This document shows positions 1 to 12,800 of a stretch of DNA of 21,210 nucleotides, one piece after another. The DNA comes from Apostichopus parvimensis (lineage: Eukaryota > Echinodermata > Holothuroidea > Aspidochirotida > Stichopodidae). Location of the stretch: the NCBI GenBank assembly GCA_000934455.1, contig KN883492.1:1-21210 (forward strand). The letters are read 5' to 3'. Positions within the stretch are counted from its first letter, which is position 1. Every line of letters begins with the position of its first letter. The notes beneath the pieces were generated by a model, which saw only the letters and a program-made list of their open reading frames with translations, did not search any database and was not told the origin of the DNA. Position numbers and translations under genes: made by a program.

Positions 1-122
1 ATGGTGATGATGATGATTATCATCATCATGATGGTGATGGTGATGGTGGTGGAGGTGGTGGTGGTGGTGATGATGATGACGATGACGATGACGATGATGA
101 TGATCATCATCATAATAATAAT
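1..122. repeat. GAT/ATG trinucleotide microsatellite
   Basis: An interrupted trinucleotide tract of GAT, GGT, GAC and CAT triplets fills the left edge. Its orientation switches between GAT and ATC triplets, so it can form local hairpins. The long in-frame Asp/His coding potential is that of simple sequence. Confidence 0.9.
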
Positions 123-753
123 GCCATAACGTTTCGGCGGGATCCATTATTGGCCTCTAAGTAGACCCCTGGACACATCACCACAATCTGAACGTTCAAT
201 ACCACGGTACATTGGAAAGATTTAAACCTGTGTCGGGTGACATGTCAATGATAACTTTGACATCTAAACTTTGTTATTACTCGTGGCGAGGGCGATATTT
301 AATGAACGACTTTTAATGTTGTTCAACTTTCAACCTCCGCGGTTGTCGTTTACTCTTAGACATTAATTAACCACTTAAGCTTCAAATTTCAATGTAATAA
401 TTATGTGAAATGCCGTTTTTATAACTGCCTGTTTGACTAGAATAACACGAAAACGTCCTCGAACTATTGTGTTAACCTGTAAATTGGTATTATTTACGTT
501 GATTTTACGTGGAGTAAACGTTACAGCTTATAGCATATCAAACGATAAGTTTGCGGTAATTTTACAAAATGAATAAAAAAGAAAACAACACAATAATCTA
601 GAATATGTTGATGTTGACTTAGTGAGTCGAGTGTAGTTAAAAGATCATCTGGTCTTTTTGAGAGAGTGAATATATTAAGATGACGTTTCTAACAATTTTC
701 GTTGCTAATGATACAATGTCGTCAGAAACATACATTTCAGTTTTGTTCTTCAG
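123..753 (+). other. Upstream region of the plus-strand gene, no clear promoter element
   Basis: No convincing TATA box, initiator or coding exon is recognised. The right end carries an acceptor-like pyrimidine tract (AG at 752-753), suggesting that part of this stretch is a leader intron and that the transcription start lies further upstream, perhaps outside the window. Confidence 0.4.
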
Positions 754-760
754 GTCAATA

Positions 761-821
761 ATGGCACAGACGGAAACCTCTCCAAGCACCGGGAGGGACA
801 CAGGGACAAACTCTGCGTTAG
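761..821 (+). CDS. Exon 1: start exon, N-terminal head
   Basis: The ATG at 761 opens a 20-codon Ser/Thr-rich stretch beginning MAQTETSPSTGRDTG and ends at the strong donor TTAG|GTAAGA after one base of the next codon (phase 1). This matches the phase of the DED exon at 6503; the junction codon is GGT (Gly). A polypyrimidine tract ending TTCTTCAG lies just upstream (AG at 752-753), so the exon probably begins at 754 and an untranslated leader exon lies further left. An in-frame ATG at 680 would add 27 residues if that acceptor is not used. No signal peptide is visible with the 761 start, which fits a cytosolic protein. Confidence 0.6.
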
Positions 822-3800
822 GTAAGAGACTTTTAGTCAAAAAAATAAGAAATTGGACTACAGATTTATTGTTTTCGCTGCCTTTGTGTCAAGAAGGCTC
901 TATACACACGACCAGAGTTACATTGGGAGGAGGGGGTTGGGCCAGGAGTGATTGGGCAGGCATAAATGTTAAGACTTATAACTTAGAAGTTAGCAGCAAG
1001 AAAAGCCGGGAGTTGTGTGTACATTGGTTTGTTCAGATATGCAGTTCATACGCGTGTATGCTCAGTGGACTGCATTGTAAAGACTTCTTTCGCAGCGTAC
1101 AGTTAATGTAGTAATTTACAACACAGTAGCCATAGCAGACTTGTTTTGCTCGATTCAGCACTTGCAATCATTCCCGAGTACAATCTGTACTTGTGTACTC
1201 GATTATTTGTTTTAAACTTTGCTCCATGAATCGAATAGACACATCACCTTCCTGCTACCGTTAAGACCTGACATTTGTTGAATTGCCGTAGCCGCCAATA
1301 GCACGGCTAAAATTTGCCAAATATTCGATGGTCTTTTTCTAAACGAGAGGGCGCATCATAGCCCGTGAATGTTCAAAGTAATTTCACCCACAACTGGTGA
1401 TGTTATACATATCGTCCTCGTTTTGGCGTAGTGACGAATGTGCACTTTTGGCGAAATTGAGTTAAATATTGTTCTTACCTATTTCGAGGGGAAAGAATCG
1501 ATTGAGCCGGGTTAGAAGTTTCTTAGTTATTTGTGACTGGTTTTTGACGAACGTCCGTTTAAGGCCTATTCTTGTTTTCATATACTGACGAATACTACAT
1601 TCGTCATTATAACCACTCAGTAACACAATTTGTCTAAGGTTCTGCGTTTTTGGATAACGACGAATATTACTCTTTGGGACAAGTCGAACATAACAACAAT
1701 GTCATACTGATTTTAGAACCAACTAACTGTTATTTGAGAGCACCCAGGAATATGGGAAGGTAATATCTTAAATATTTCCACCTCATCTATTATTTAATTA
1801 ATGCAGTGTATCCTACACGATAGCCTCAATCGTGAAAACGGAATGACCCGTGGGTCAACATTAGTATACCTGAATAGCAGCCTAGTGTTATGATTGCAAT
1901 ACATTCGATGCTTGTAACTGTTGCGCAAGTAGCTATAGACAGTAGAGTAACGCTATTTCTCTACTGAATCAGTGTAACAGTGTCGGTATATTTAATTAGA
2001 GTTATGTAAATGAGGAAACACGTGGTGTAAGTCAGGACCATGATGACCATGGGTGCAATCAAAATGATGAAAAACTACTTAAATTGTAATTGTGACCGCC
2101 AAGACTACAATACCTAGACCAGGGTTAATTTTTTTAGACATTCTTAGGGTTAGTCTAACAGTACCTTAGGATTAAATGGGAGGAATCACAAACCATCGTA
2201 ATGGAATTTTATAACGGAGATCATTGTGATGATCTTATCCCTAACATATCTAAGACCATTATCTTGCACGGTACGGGAGTAAATTGACATGGAGCTACTT
2301 TTTTGCCAATGTGTGATGTCATAGTGCGACTTGGGATGGAGGGAGTGAGGGGGTGTAATATACATTACTTATATTGGTTTTATGTCACTTTTCAATGTGA
2401 ATGTTAACAGTCTAATAAACAGCTCATTTCCACTTTAGACTTCCTCCAGTCTTCAGTTTCAATTAGTCTATGAAGAAACGTTAAAAATGTAACATCCCCT
2501 AAAGGAATACGGTTTTTCTTAGTTGTTTGCGACGTTGCTTTTCATAAACATTATTGTAGCCTAATTTATACCTTTATCTGGCTAAGTAATACCTAGTTAC
2601 ATAGATATAGGTCACATACTTTTACATGAAACTTTTGAAGGTACTAGCATAGTTTTTCTACTAAGTATAGAAACTATGCTACAAAGGACGGGAGGTCAGG
2701 TGGGGGTGGGGGTGGCGGCGTTAGACCGAATTACTAGAAAATCTGTATAGAACCCTTTAGATATGAGAGAATCTTGGATTTTTTTTCCACAGGCTGAGAA
2801 GTCCAGGGTCATAAGGAAAAGTTATACCAGACTTTTTGGAAAAATAAGCCAAGTCAAAACATGGACACACAAACCAAATAAACTTCACCAAACTGATACA
2901 CCTTCAGCCCTGGTTATCATACATTGGGATTGTTAACCCTTAATGTTCTCGACATAAGAAATGCGAAGGCACTTGTTGTTCCAGAACGGAAGTTACAAGC
3001 CAATCGCAGAATCCATGTCCTGCAGACATCAAACATTTTATTAATCCATGATAGTGTGTATCAGTTAGATTGTAGGGAAAAAAGGGTCTTTACTTGACTT
3101 TTGCCAAATCAATTAATGAATGATCTTTCACGATTTATGAAAGAAACATGGCTTATTCATTGGCTGGCACAGTTTCTTCAAGGATGGTCCAGACAAGTTA
3201 ATTTGGATAAAGGGTTATCGGAAGTATCGGAAATAAAGGTTGATGTGCCTCGAGGGGGGGGGGGGTCCATCATCTGCTATATTATTTACTATGTATGCTG
3301 ATGAAATTAGGTCGAACTCACACATTTCTGCTACAAATATGCCGATGATACTGCTGTATCATGCAACATTTCCAAGAGCTCCGTTGAAACTGACCAATCA
3401 AAATATCAGTGTTCTGTAAATGACATAGTTCTAACATGTGACCGCAAGATGTTATTGCTTAACCCCCAAATATCAAGGGAAATGTGTTTTGAAAATGAAA
3501 AAAAAACATAAAACATGAAGGTCTCATTCTATCAAAATCGCATCATATATTATTATCGAGGGATCTGAGGTGGCTAGGACTTCCAAAAAGGCTAAGTACT
3601 TGAAGTATACATCGATGGCAGTTTGACCTTTTCTTTCCATGTATCAAGGGTAATAAGCATAGTATATTATATAGTATCTAGGGTGGCTTACGTCGTGTCT
3701 TTCTTAACCAAAATGCTAAGGGAAATGTTTTCAATACTATTATTTTACCCTGGCACATGTGATCTATGCAGTGCCTGTCTGGTACCATTTTATACTGCAA

Positions 3801-6800
3801 AAGAGCAAAGAAAGAATATTGAAGTTTCTTAAATACACATCAGCTATATTTATAAAATACTTGATAAATAAGAACACTAATAACATACCAACGATGCAGG
3901 ACTTGTGATACATCATTATAGGCACGTCGTCTGTCAATATAATGGTTACTGAAATTTATAAGGATCCACAACGTTATACCAACGAGTATCCGTCTCATCA
4001 TGCCATGCAAATTGACTTCATAAACAATTTCATAAACAATATCGTTAAAACCTCCCAGAGCTGGGACTTTAGATTCGGTCGATGTAGGGAATAGGGTCGG
4101 GAACGATTACATAACACCATTGAGCCGCATTCGGATATGTTAATTAATTTCGTAATGGATAAATGAACCAAGATAAGTAATTAGGAATTCCTGTAGAGGT
4201 TCTTTTCAATGATACAGTACTAAAATTCTTTTAATGATGTTAGGGGCTAGTTGAAATAAGTACAGCCCTAACTGAATTTCACAACGACGCTAAATTATTA
4301 CAAACAACATGATTTCTAAATTAAATCCATGTTTTTCAACTTCATTTATTTGTCAGCAACCGGCACCCTTTGTCCTCTCTAACCTCTCCCCCCCACCCTA
4401 TTCAACCCCTTCAAGACAAACATACTATGACACATATGTTGATATATGTGGATAACCTATGCAAATCCCTTGCCTATTTTATAGATTGTAAACAAATATT
4501 GGGGGTTCTTCTTAAGATAAATAAGACCAATGTACCACCCCTTTCCTTGGACTCCCTACCCCACTACCCTAATATCCCCCTATCCGACGCCATCCATGTC
4601 ACCTAAGAAAAACATACTAAAAAAGTTATATCCGCACATAACCCATACAATTTCCATGTCTATTTTATAAGTTGTAACAAACCGTTGGCGTTCTTTTTAA
4701 ATATTAATTCGACCCATATAACACCCCCTTTCAGCAGCCGGCTCTCCTTGCCCTCCGTACCCCAATACCCCACTACCACAATAACCCCCTATCTGAAACC
4801 ATCCATTTCACCCAAGAAAAACATACTAAAAAACTTATATCTGCGCATAACCCATACACATTTCTTGTCTATTTTATAAAATTGTAACAAAACGTGGGCG
4901 TGCTTTTTAAAATAATACGCCCCATATACCACCCCTTTCAGCAGCTGGCTCTCCTTGCCCTCTTTGCCACCTCCCATCACCCTATCCGACGCTATTCATG
5001 CCACCCAAGACAAAGTTACTAAAAGACGTATGTTGATACCTGCGTATAACACATGTAAATTCCTTGTCTATTTTATACATTGTAGTAAAGCTTGGGCGTT
5101 CTTTATATATATATATATAAGACCAATGTACCACCCTTTTGATTATTTCCTTCTATGTTAGGGTTATTCCACCTAATCCTCCTCCCTCCACCTCTCCTTA
5201 TGTGACAGTGAAAATTCACGATGTACCCTATGGCTACTACACACTAACATGACGGACACTAGTATGTGACAGGAAGAAACTTCAAAATAAAGTTCTAGTA
5301 TATTGACGAATATGTGATGAATGTCTACAAAAAACTGAAAAATGACATGACCTAACGACGAATATGTTTACTATAAAATTACTACTTTGTAAGAAAGTTT
5401 CCGATTAGCAACAAATATGAGAACTCAAAGTTCTTTTTGTTATATTGAATATATTGACAACTTTCAGTACAAAAGATCCTTTATTAAGTACGATATACTA
5501 ATGTCAAAATGGCAAAATCTTTAGAGCGCGTTTAATCAAAACTCACTTTTCGAAAATTCGTCAATACTCCAAAACGGGGACGATATATTTGAGAAAACTT
5601 GATACTCCGTGTAGAAAACGAAAAGCGGCATTACGCACCATTTGACATGCAAAAGTATGTTAGTAAGTAGGGGCAGGGGAGTAAATATTGGAGATTCTCG
5701 ATGTAATAACATCAGTGGCGATTATATCTCTTGCCCTAATTATATCCTCTGCAAAACACACTTAGCTGCATATTGCAGATGGGACGATTTAGGATTATAA
5801 AGTTCTAGAATTTTGTATTAAAGACTTTTTTCTAAGTCGCAGGTTTCGGCCGTTTCAAAGTTGACCTACCTGACCATTGGTCTCTTTTCGTGATTCAACA
5901 ATTATCAAATTTTCTTTCATTAAATCCGGAGAGATTGATAGGAACCACATTTTGAGACATCTGGATATACGTCAATTTGAGTCAAAGGGTCTTTTCAGCA
6001 TTTATTAACAATTTCTGCCGGCACCTAATGAAAAAAAAAATGTTTTGCAGATACATAAACCAGCCTATTATCACATACTAGTGCTATAACTGCTTACGAT
6101 ATAGGTAACTAACTACATGGGTTAAGTTACGCATGAATGCAATGTCGTAATTTATGTCGTGGTACTAATATGTTTATGGGGAAAAGGAAAAGAACAATCT
6201 ACACCTGTCGATAATCTGTGGAAGCGTTACGCATTTGTATCCTTCTTTTACCTCGTTAATTTGCAAATGCGTCAAACTATCTTCTCATACTTATTTTTGC
6301 TTTAGCTTGATATTTTATATTCTTTCATGTTGAATTTTATGTCGGGGAGGAAAGTGGAGCGTTTTTCAATATTGTACATATCGTTTCTATAACATATATA
6401 TATGCCTGTTTCTCTGGTTTATCATACAAGCTATTGTGCAAACAGCAAACATATGTATTAAGGAATCTCTTTGAATCGCCTTCATTTGTTTCTATGTTGC
6501 AGGTTACGGTCTTTTCAAGAACGACCTAGCTGATCATCTGGATTTTCCCGTGATTAAGAAAATATCAAATTTGCTTAGATTAAAATCTGGAGAGATTGAC
6601 AGCATCAAGAGATCCGAGACGTCTGGCCACGACATGGTGGATCTTTTGGAGAATCGAGGAGTTTTAGCTCCTACTGGTATTTCAGATTTTGTAAACATGT
6701 TACACAAATTGAATCTGTCTGGTATCGCTGAGAGAATACAAGAGTCTTTCCACTCAAAAGTCCAGGATCCTTATTTTAAAGGTAATCATCTGTTCTAGAT

Positions 6801-9800
6801 ATTAATGTTATGCTTAAATTCATTGAAGCAGGAGCGAAAATCACCAATAATTGAAGATCGAGCTATATCATGACTAAATGTTGATATTACTCTTGGCTTC
6901 AATATTAATTCTCACTTTCTTAGATATCGATCTTTGTTGATTAACTTGACTATCCATGAGAAAGGGTGTGAGTTTGAAAAGAAGAATAGCCCAGTGAAGG
7001 AGGGAAATGTCTGATGTCTCGGAGTATCATAATTAAGCTCATGTTAAAACTTATAATGTGTGAAAAAAGAAGCTAACTAGCAGATAATAAGTCACTATAT
7101 ATGTAGTCACTCTATTCTCTGAGAGAAGATTGGTGACTGGGATATGAAGAGAAATTCGGTTGTTCTATATACATGAACTTCAAATAAGCGATATGAAAAA
7201 GGAAATAAGGAACGCAAAATATGAAATAATATAGAAAACAAAGTTCAAAGAACGAACAACATTAATAAAAGATAAACAAGTTGACTGCAGCGAAATTCAA
7301 AGTTCATAAGACCAATAAGGTTACTTGCATGCTCTCCTTAATAATAGTCAGAAAGTGAAGCGTTAGTAGTGATCTTGTGTATTCATTGCATTGCATGTTT
7401 TCATTGAACGTAATTCAAAACATTTCAAAATGTGTTCTGAATGTCACTTGTTCATATATTATGTACGAGTTTCCGAGTCAGAAATAAATGTCCAATACTT
7501 CATTTTCTGAGAGCCGCCAATGTCCTCCTGTATCAATTAAGGAATTCAGAATAGTTTGTTGAAAAGTTTGGTTCTTTGTTTGGACAGAATTCTTATGGTA
7601 TTCCGCATATTATTGTGTCGCTAGCAGAAACATGCATATCATATTTTGTCTATCCCTCTACTAATTCTTAACGCTAAAAGCGAGCTATATATAGGCCTTA
7701 TCATATGTTCCAATCCTAGCATCAATTCGTGTTGTGTGCATTCAACATCTGCATGGAGGGGCTAGTTAAATTCCATCATGTGTGCTCGAGGAACTTAGAC
7801 CTACACCATTTTTGGTTTCGATGATAATCGAAAACCTATTTAGTCAGACAGGCGGATATTTGTATGTGAATGCGTGCGCGTGTTTGTGCCTTTGTGACGC
7901 CCGTATTGTACACGCGGTATATGGTGAAGGGAAAATCAAACCAATTTATATTTGCTGTCTAGAAGTACCACAATCGGTAAAAGAAGGCTATTGTTTTTTT
8001 AAAGAGGCCAAAGGTCATTTGGGGTCAACAGGGGTCAAATTGTAAAAACCTTGAAACACGATATCGCAAGAAGCTTGGACACACCTCGTATATGATGTTT
8101 AGAAGTACCCACATTAAGTACAAGAAGAGAAAAGTTTGTGGGGAGGTCAAAGGTCATTTGGGGTCATCGGAGGTCAAATTGTGAAATACTTTGTAAACAT
8201 GATATTTCTTTATCGGAAGTTTGAGCAGATCTTAAACTTGATATGAATATGTCTAATATTGAGTAAAACAAGTTTTATGATTTTGGTGGAGATCAAAGTT
8301 CATTTGAAGTCACCAAACGCCAAACATTTACTACACTCCCCTCGTACCTGTCTCTCTACACTAACGCACCTTCCTAAACATAATATCGCAAGGAAAGCTT
8401 GGACTGATCGCATATTTGGTATGTAATTGTACAATATGTAGTGGGCGGAGGTCAATGATAGTTAGAGTTTACAAGGAGTCAAATTGTGAATACCATGTTT
8501 TACACAATATTTCAGCAAGAACCGATGTCATATTTAGTATGTTGATGTATCACATTTAATACAAAAAGACTGTTCTTTAGGTCAATGGTAATTTCAGGAC
8601 AGCCAGTTTAATTGTGAATTTATCGTTTTTCACATCACACTGCTTTTCACGGTATTACTAAGATCAAGTATGTTGTACACCCTCATTACACATAACGTCA
8701 GATTCATGAAGAAAACTGCTCATGTTACATCATCGTAACCACAATGCAGGTTTGCATTCTGGTTTATTGTTTTTATTTCGATCTTCTGTCAACTTTGGGA
8801 TTACTTATTTCCGATAGATCTTAACTTTGGCAAACTGGATCTCGGTCGAAAGAACGTGAGTAAATTGAAAATATAGCTAAATACAGCTTGTAAAATATAA
8901 TTACTTAAAATATTAGGCAGCATGTGATGGACCAAAGTATATAACTCTGCAACTAATGCGACTATTTCTACGTTTGTTGTACTTATGTAACGCTAAATAT
9001 GTGTACTTGTAGTACATGTATGTATATTAGATCCTACTGCAAGCATGAACTCGCGAAGAAGCCTCATTGGCTTATCAAAGCCGCAAGCTGGCCGAAGTCA
9101 GTCTCTTACATTCATATTAACGTCCATGATTATGAATTGTTAATTGTAAACAACTCTGTAACTGGACGACATACATTAATCTGGGAGTGACTCGAACCGG
9201 GGACCTTATGATTGAAAGGCACCGGCGTTAACCACTAAGCTTACACTCCACACATTACATTAGAAACACAGTACATTAGAAATAGTGTTTGGTAGTGATT
9301 AAACTACTCCGAGCATGGGAAACAACGGGCTGGATCTATATTCCTTCCATAGATTCGAGAAAAAAATATCTCACACATTAACTGTAATTTTGTATATAAT
9401 CAATTGGGGTTGCATGAACAACCTGTCTGTCCAAAAATAGAAAACAAATGTGCTTTGTATTTGTTTCCCTGGAATATAAATTAACATCATAGATATGAAG
9501 ATATATTCTCATGACTACGTAATGTTGCCTAATAATTTCAAAAATGTGTTTTCCTTAAATCTAGCGTACCAGTCTCGTGCTAGAATCATTTAGCTCGGCG
9601 GACCGACAAAACATAATCCTGGAAAATGGAGATCGTCTACCTGTATCGTCCACCTTAGAGGAACTACACATACGAACAAACAAGGGAAAAAAATTTACAC
9701 AAGAGCAAGTACTAGGATTATTATCTTATGGAACACAATGCCGACAGTTACATAACTTGTCGTAAGTAATCACATACCACTTTACTTTTACTTACTGAAT

Positions 9801-12800
9801 GATCATTACATGAATTACTGAATAATACAGTTTACTTACTGAATGATAATTTACCAATAAGCAAAACCATGGAACTGTTTTGTTGAATGTAACTTGTTGC
9901 TGGATGATTTATGTATACATACTTACTATTAACGCGTACGTACAGGAATGCAGTGGTATTTGGCTTTTCAACGTAAAAATGTCTTGATTTGGACGTATAT
10001 AATGCTTGTGGATATAAGCGTTATTAATATTATAGCTTAATTATTTGTCCATTTCATAAATTTCAGTTGGTATTATTAATATAACGGTTATATCGCAAAC
10101 ATAAAATTATAGCTACATTAAAGATGACAGATTATCATAAACTGACTCAATCATTTAAGACATTCACCCACAAACCACCTTTCTTTACAGATTTTCTGAC
10201 TGTTTGCTACCTCTGTCATTTCCCAGCGTTTCCCTTTCTTCTATTCCGAGGTTACTAAGCATTGAAGGTGAGAAGATAGCCACAATTAAATATGCTACTC
10301 ATCACAAGTAATTTCTGATCTTATGTGGGTTACTTAAACGGGTGACATCCTATTATTGTAAAAGTCAACGAAGAATATCAAAATATGGTAACACACGATG
10401 CATGTTTATTTACGTACACGATGCATGTTTATTTACGTATTTGATCTATAAATAAATTGTTTCATGATTCTTCTTCACAGTTCAATGGAAACCGTCTGAA
10501 GCTGGATTTCATTTAGATTGTATCAGAGGTAAATGAATTTCGAACTCCAAGGAAGCCACAACACTTGAAGTAGGTTTTTTTTACAACTGTCTTGGGTATA
10601 ATGATGCCTATAGTGTTCATTTGTATCATGAGTTGAGCAACAAATTCTTACATTCTCGTGAATACATGACCGATCATCTACTTAACATCCACTTAGGCAA
10701 ACGGCATCATAGCACCGTGTACTTGTGCTACTGTAAATCGTACGGCAGTTTACTAATTAATTTATAGACATGTAATCACAATAGTTAGATAATTTAAAAT
10801 ACAACTTTCGATTACAAATTTTCTTTTTTTGTCATCGATGTAATCCGAATAAACAAATAATCAGCTCTATATAGATACATGGTGCTGGCTCTATTGACAT
10901 TATTATAGAAGACCATTTCAACCAAGGCCATCTTCAATAATCCCAATCTTCGATACTCACATGATATTCAACATGTAAGTAGAATACCGTGAAATGAATG
11001 CCAACGGTAAAAGTATACTTAACGTATCCTTTTTTTTTTCTTTTTTTTCATCTCTTTTATTGACTCATTTGATATTTATACAAATAGACATGATAATTTT
11101 GTGAGTTCTTTAGTATTACAATACAACTCAATCATTGCCTAACAATTGAATATTTTCTTATCTTTACTTAAATTGTACATAACAATATCAGTACATACAG
11201 TGCAACCGCAATGACAAATTCAAATATAACGATCGCGACTTGCACAACATTGAAAAGCAAAACATTACGAAGAAGAAATACTAAACAGGAAACCAAACAA
11301 GCAATGAGACCCTATAAAAAGAGCGCTCACTGCAATTGAAATCCTTCTTACTAAATGCAGTTTTTAAATTCTTGAAAGGAGATCGGAGGATTAGGCTTAT
11401 TCTTACATAGATAATATTCAATTTGTAAGTAGAACTTAAATTTAGAGAGGAAATATATACCCTTGGGAATACTACCCAGAGTTTTTTGTTGAAATATGAA
11501 ATATTTTGCATGAAAAATACGAAAGTTGTAGGGATGTTTGAGAGTTAGTTTGTAACCAAACAAAAAGTATCGTTTTGAAAAACAAAACTGTCTACCAAGT
11601 AGTGCCTGCTCAACATCAAGAATGATATTAGAAGTACCTATACTTAACGTATCCTAATATTATTTATATTTTTTTTTAAAGGGATTAAAAAGAGAAGCAA
11701 ACGTAACTGACAGTTAGGAATAAAGGCATATAATATACTGCTACTGTAATATATAAACGCATTTAAACTACAATAAAATATTATTTAATTTATTGCGGGT
11801 AAAATTGGTTTTGGTCAGCCTTCATTGCATAAATCACATTGAGATCTACGACAATGTTATTACAACGCTGTATTCCTCTTCAAGTAAAGTGCATAGCATA
11901 TTACTCCAATAAAATACTTAAATATGTTATTACTTACTTCAACGGTTAATAAATTCCTGTTATTGCGAAACTTTATTTTAAATACAGTTTAGCAGCTCAA
12001 GATAACTTCATAAATGTCATTTATTACCATTATGTTTTGACATTTTTGGGTTCGGCAGATATATTTTCAACCTATTGTGGAAAATGATTTCAAAATGTTT
12101 GGCATTACAGTGAAGTATAATACTATATTGTAATAACGAAAAGCAGGTTGATAAGCTCAATGTTGTCGGACATAATCATAATACACAAATAAAACAAAAA
12201 CTACAAATATAAATTTTTCCCCGTATATTACAATAATTTTTTTTTTTTTCAATGGTGTAATGTTGAAATTCTGAGAATAAAGCAACTCAGAAAGTTATTA
12301 CGTAATTTTGCACATTTCTTATGAAAAAAAAACAAATGAAAAAAAAAAAAATTTACACGTGAAACTTTATACAGTAAATTTGCATTAAGCGTAATTTCTC
12401 CTTCAAAATAATACATTACCAAGAGTTCAAATAGGTGATAACTGCATTTGTTGTCGAATTTTCCAACGTTTTAAATCACCTTATAAATTATTACCACCCT
12501 GAACCTTCGTACATGGTAAGTGTTTCTCGTCAATACGGAATTTTCCCTTTTTCAATAAACCAAACAATCAATTTTGCTACGGCTTTTCAACTTTTCTTTC
12601 AGACTGATCAAACTTTGCAAGAAGGTACTTTTATACATTCTGTAGGTTTTTGCGAGGTTAATGCATTTCGCCAATATCGGTACATTTCAGATTGAGGTGG
12701 CTTTTTTGAAGACGTCAAAAAGAGCACAATTTTCGGATATCTACGTTTTACGGTTTTATTTATAAAATTCGTGTCACTCTACGCTTCAGGAGAACAATAG

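Noticed and set aside
680-1111. 143-codon open frame on the plus strand
   Set aside because: Only its 761-821 part is accepted as exon; the rest runs past a strong donor (GTAAGA at 822) and looks intronic.
1430-1710. Scattered ACGAAT words, also near 5300-5440
   Set aside because: Spacing is irregular and flanks do not align, so I cannot call a repeat.
3101-3301. 66-codon frame with a glycine run
   Set aside because: Part of the reverse transcriptase relic; the Gly run is the G12 homopolymer.
4370-5161. Several short frames on both strands
   Set aside because: All lie in the four-copy tandem repeat and recur with its period.
7782-8045. 87-codon plus-strand frame
   Set aside because: Overlaps the AGGTCA tandem repeat, with no splice partner or domain.
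10909-10974. Possible exon after exon 6 (ATTATAG acceptor, GTAAGT donor)
   Set aside because: In the phase required by exon 6 it stops after about ten codons, the acceptor lacks a pyrimidine tract, and no poly(A) signal is close. It remains an alternative gene end.
12435-12695. 86-codon plus-strand frame with an internal GTAAGT
   Set aside because: No pyrimidine-rich acceptor upstream and no recognisable protein pattern.
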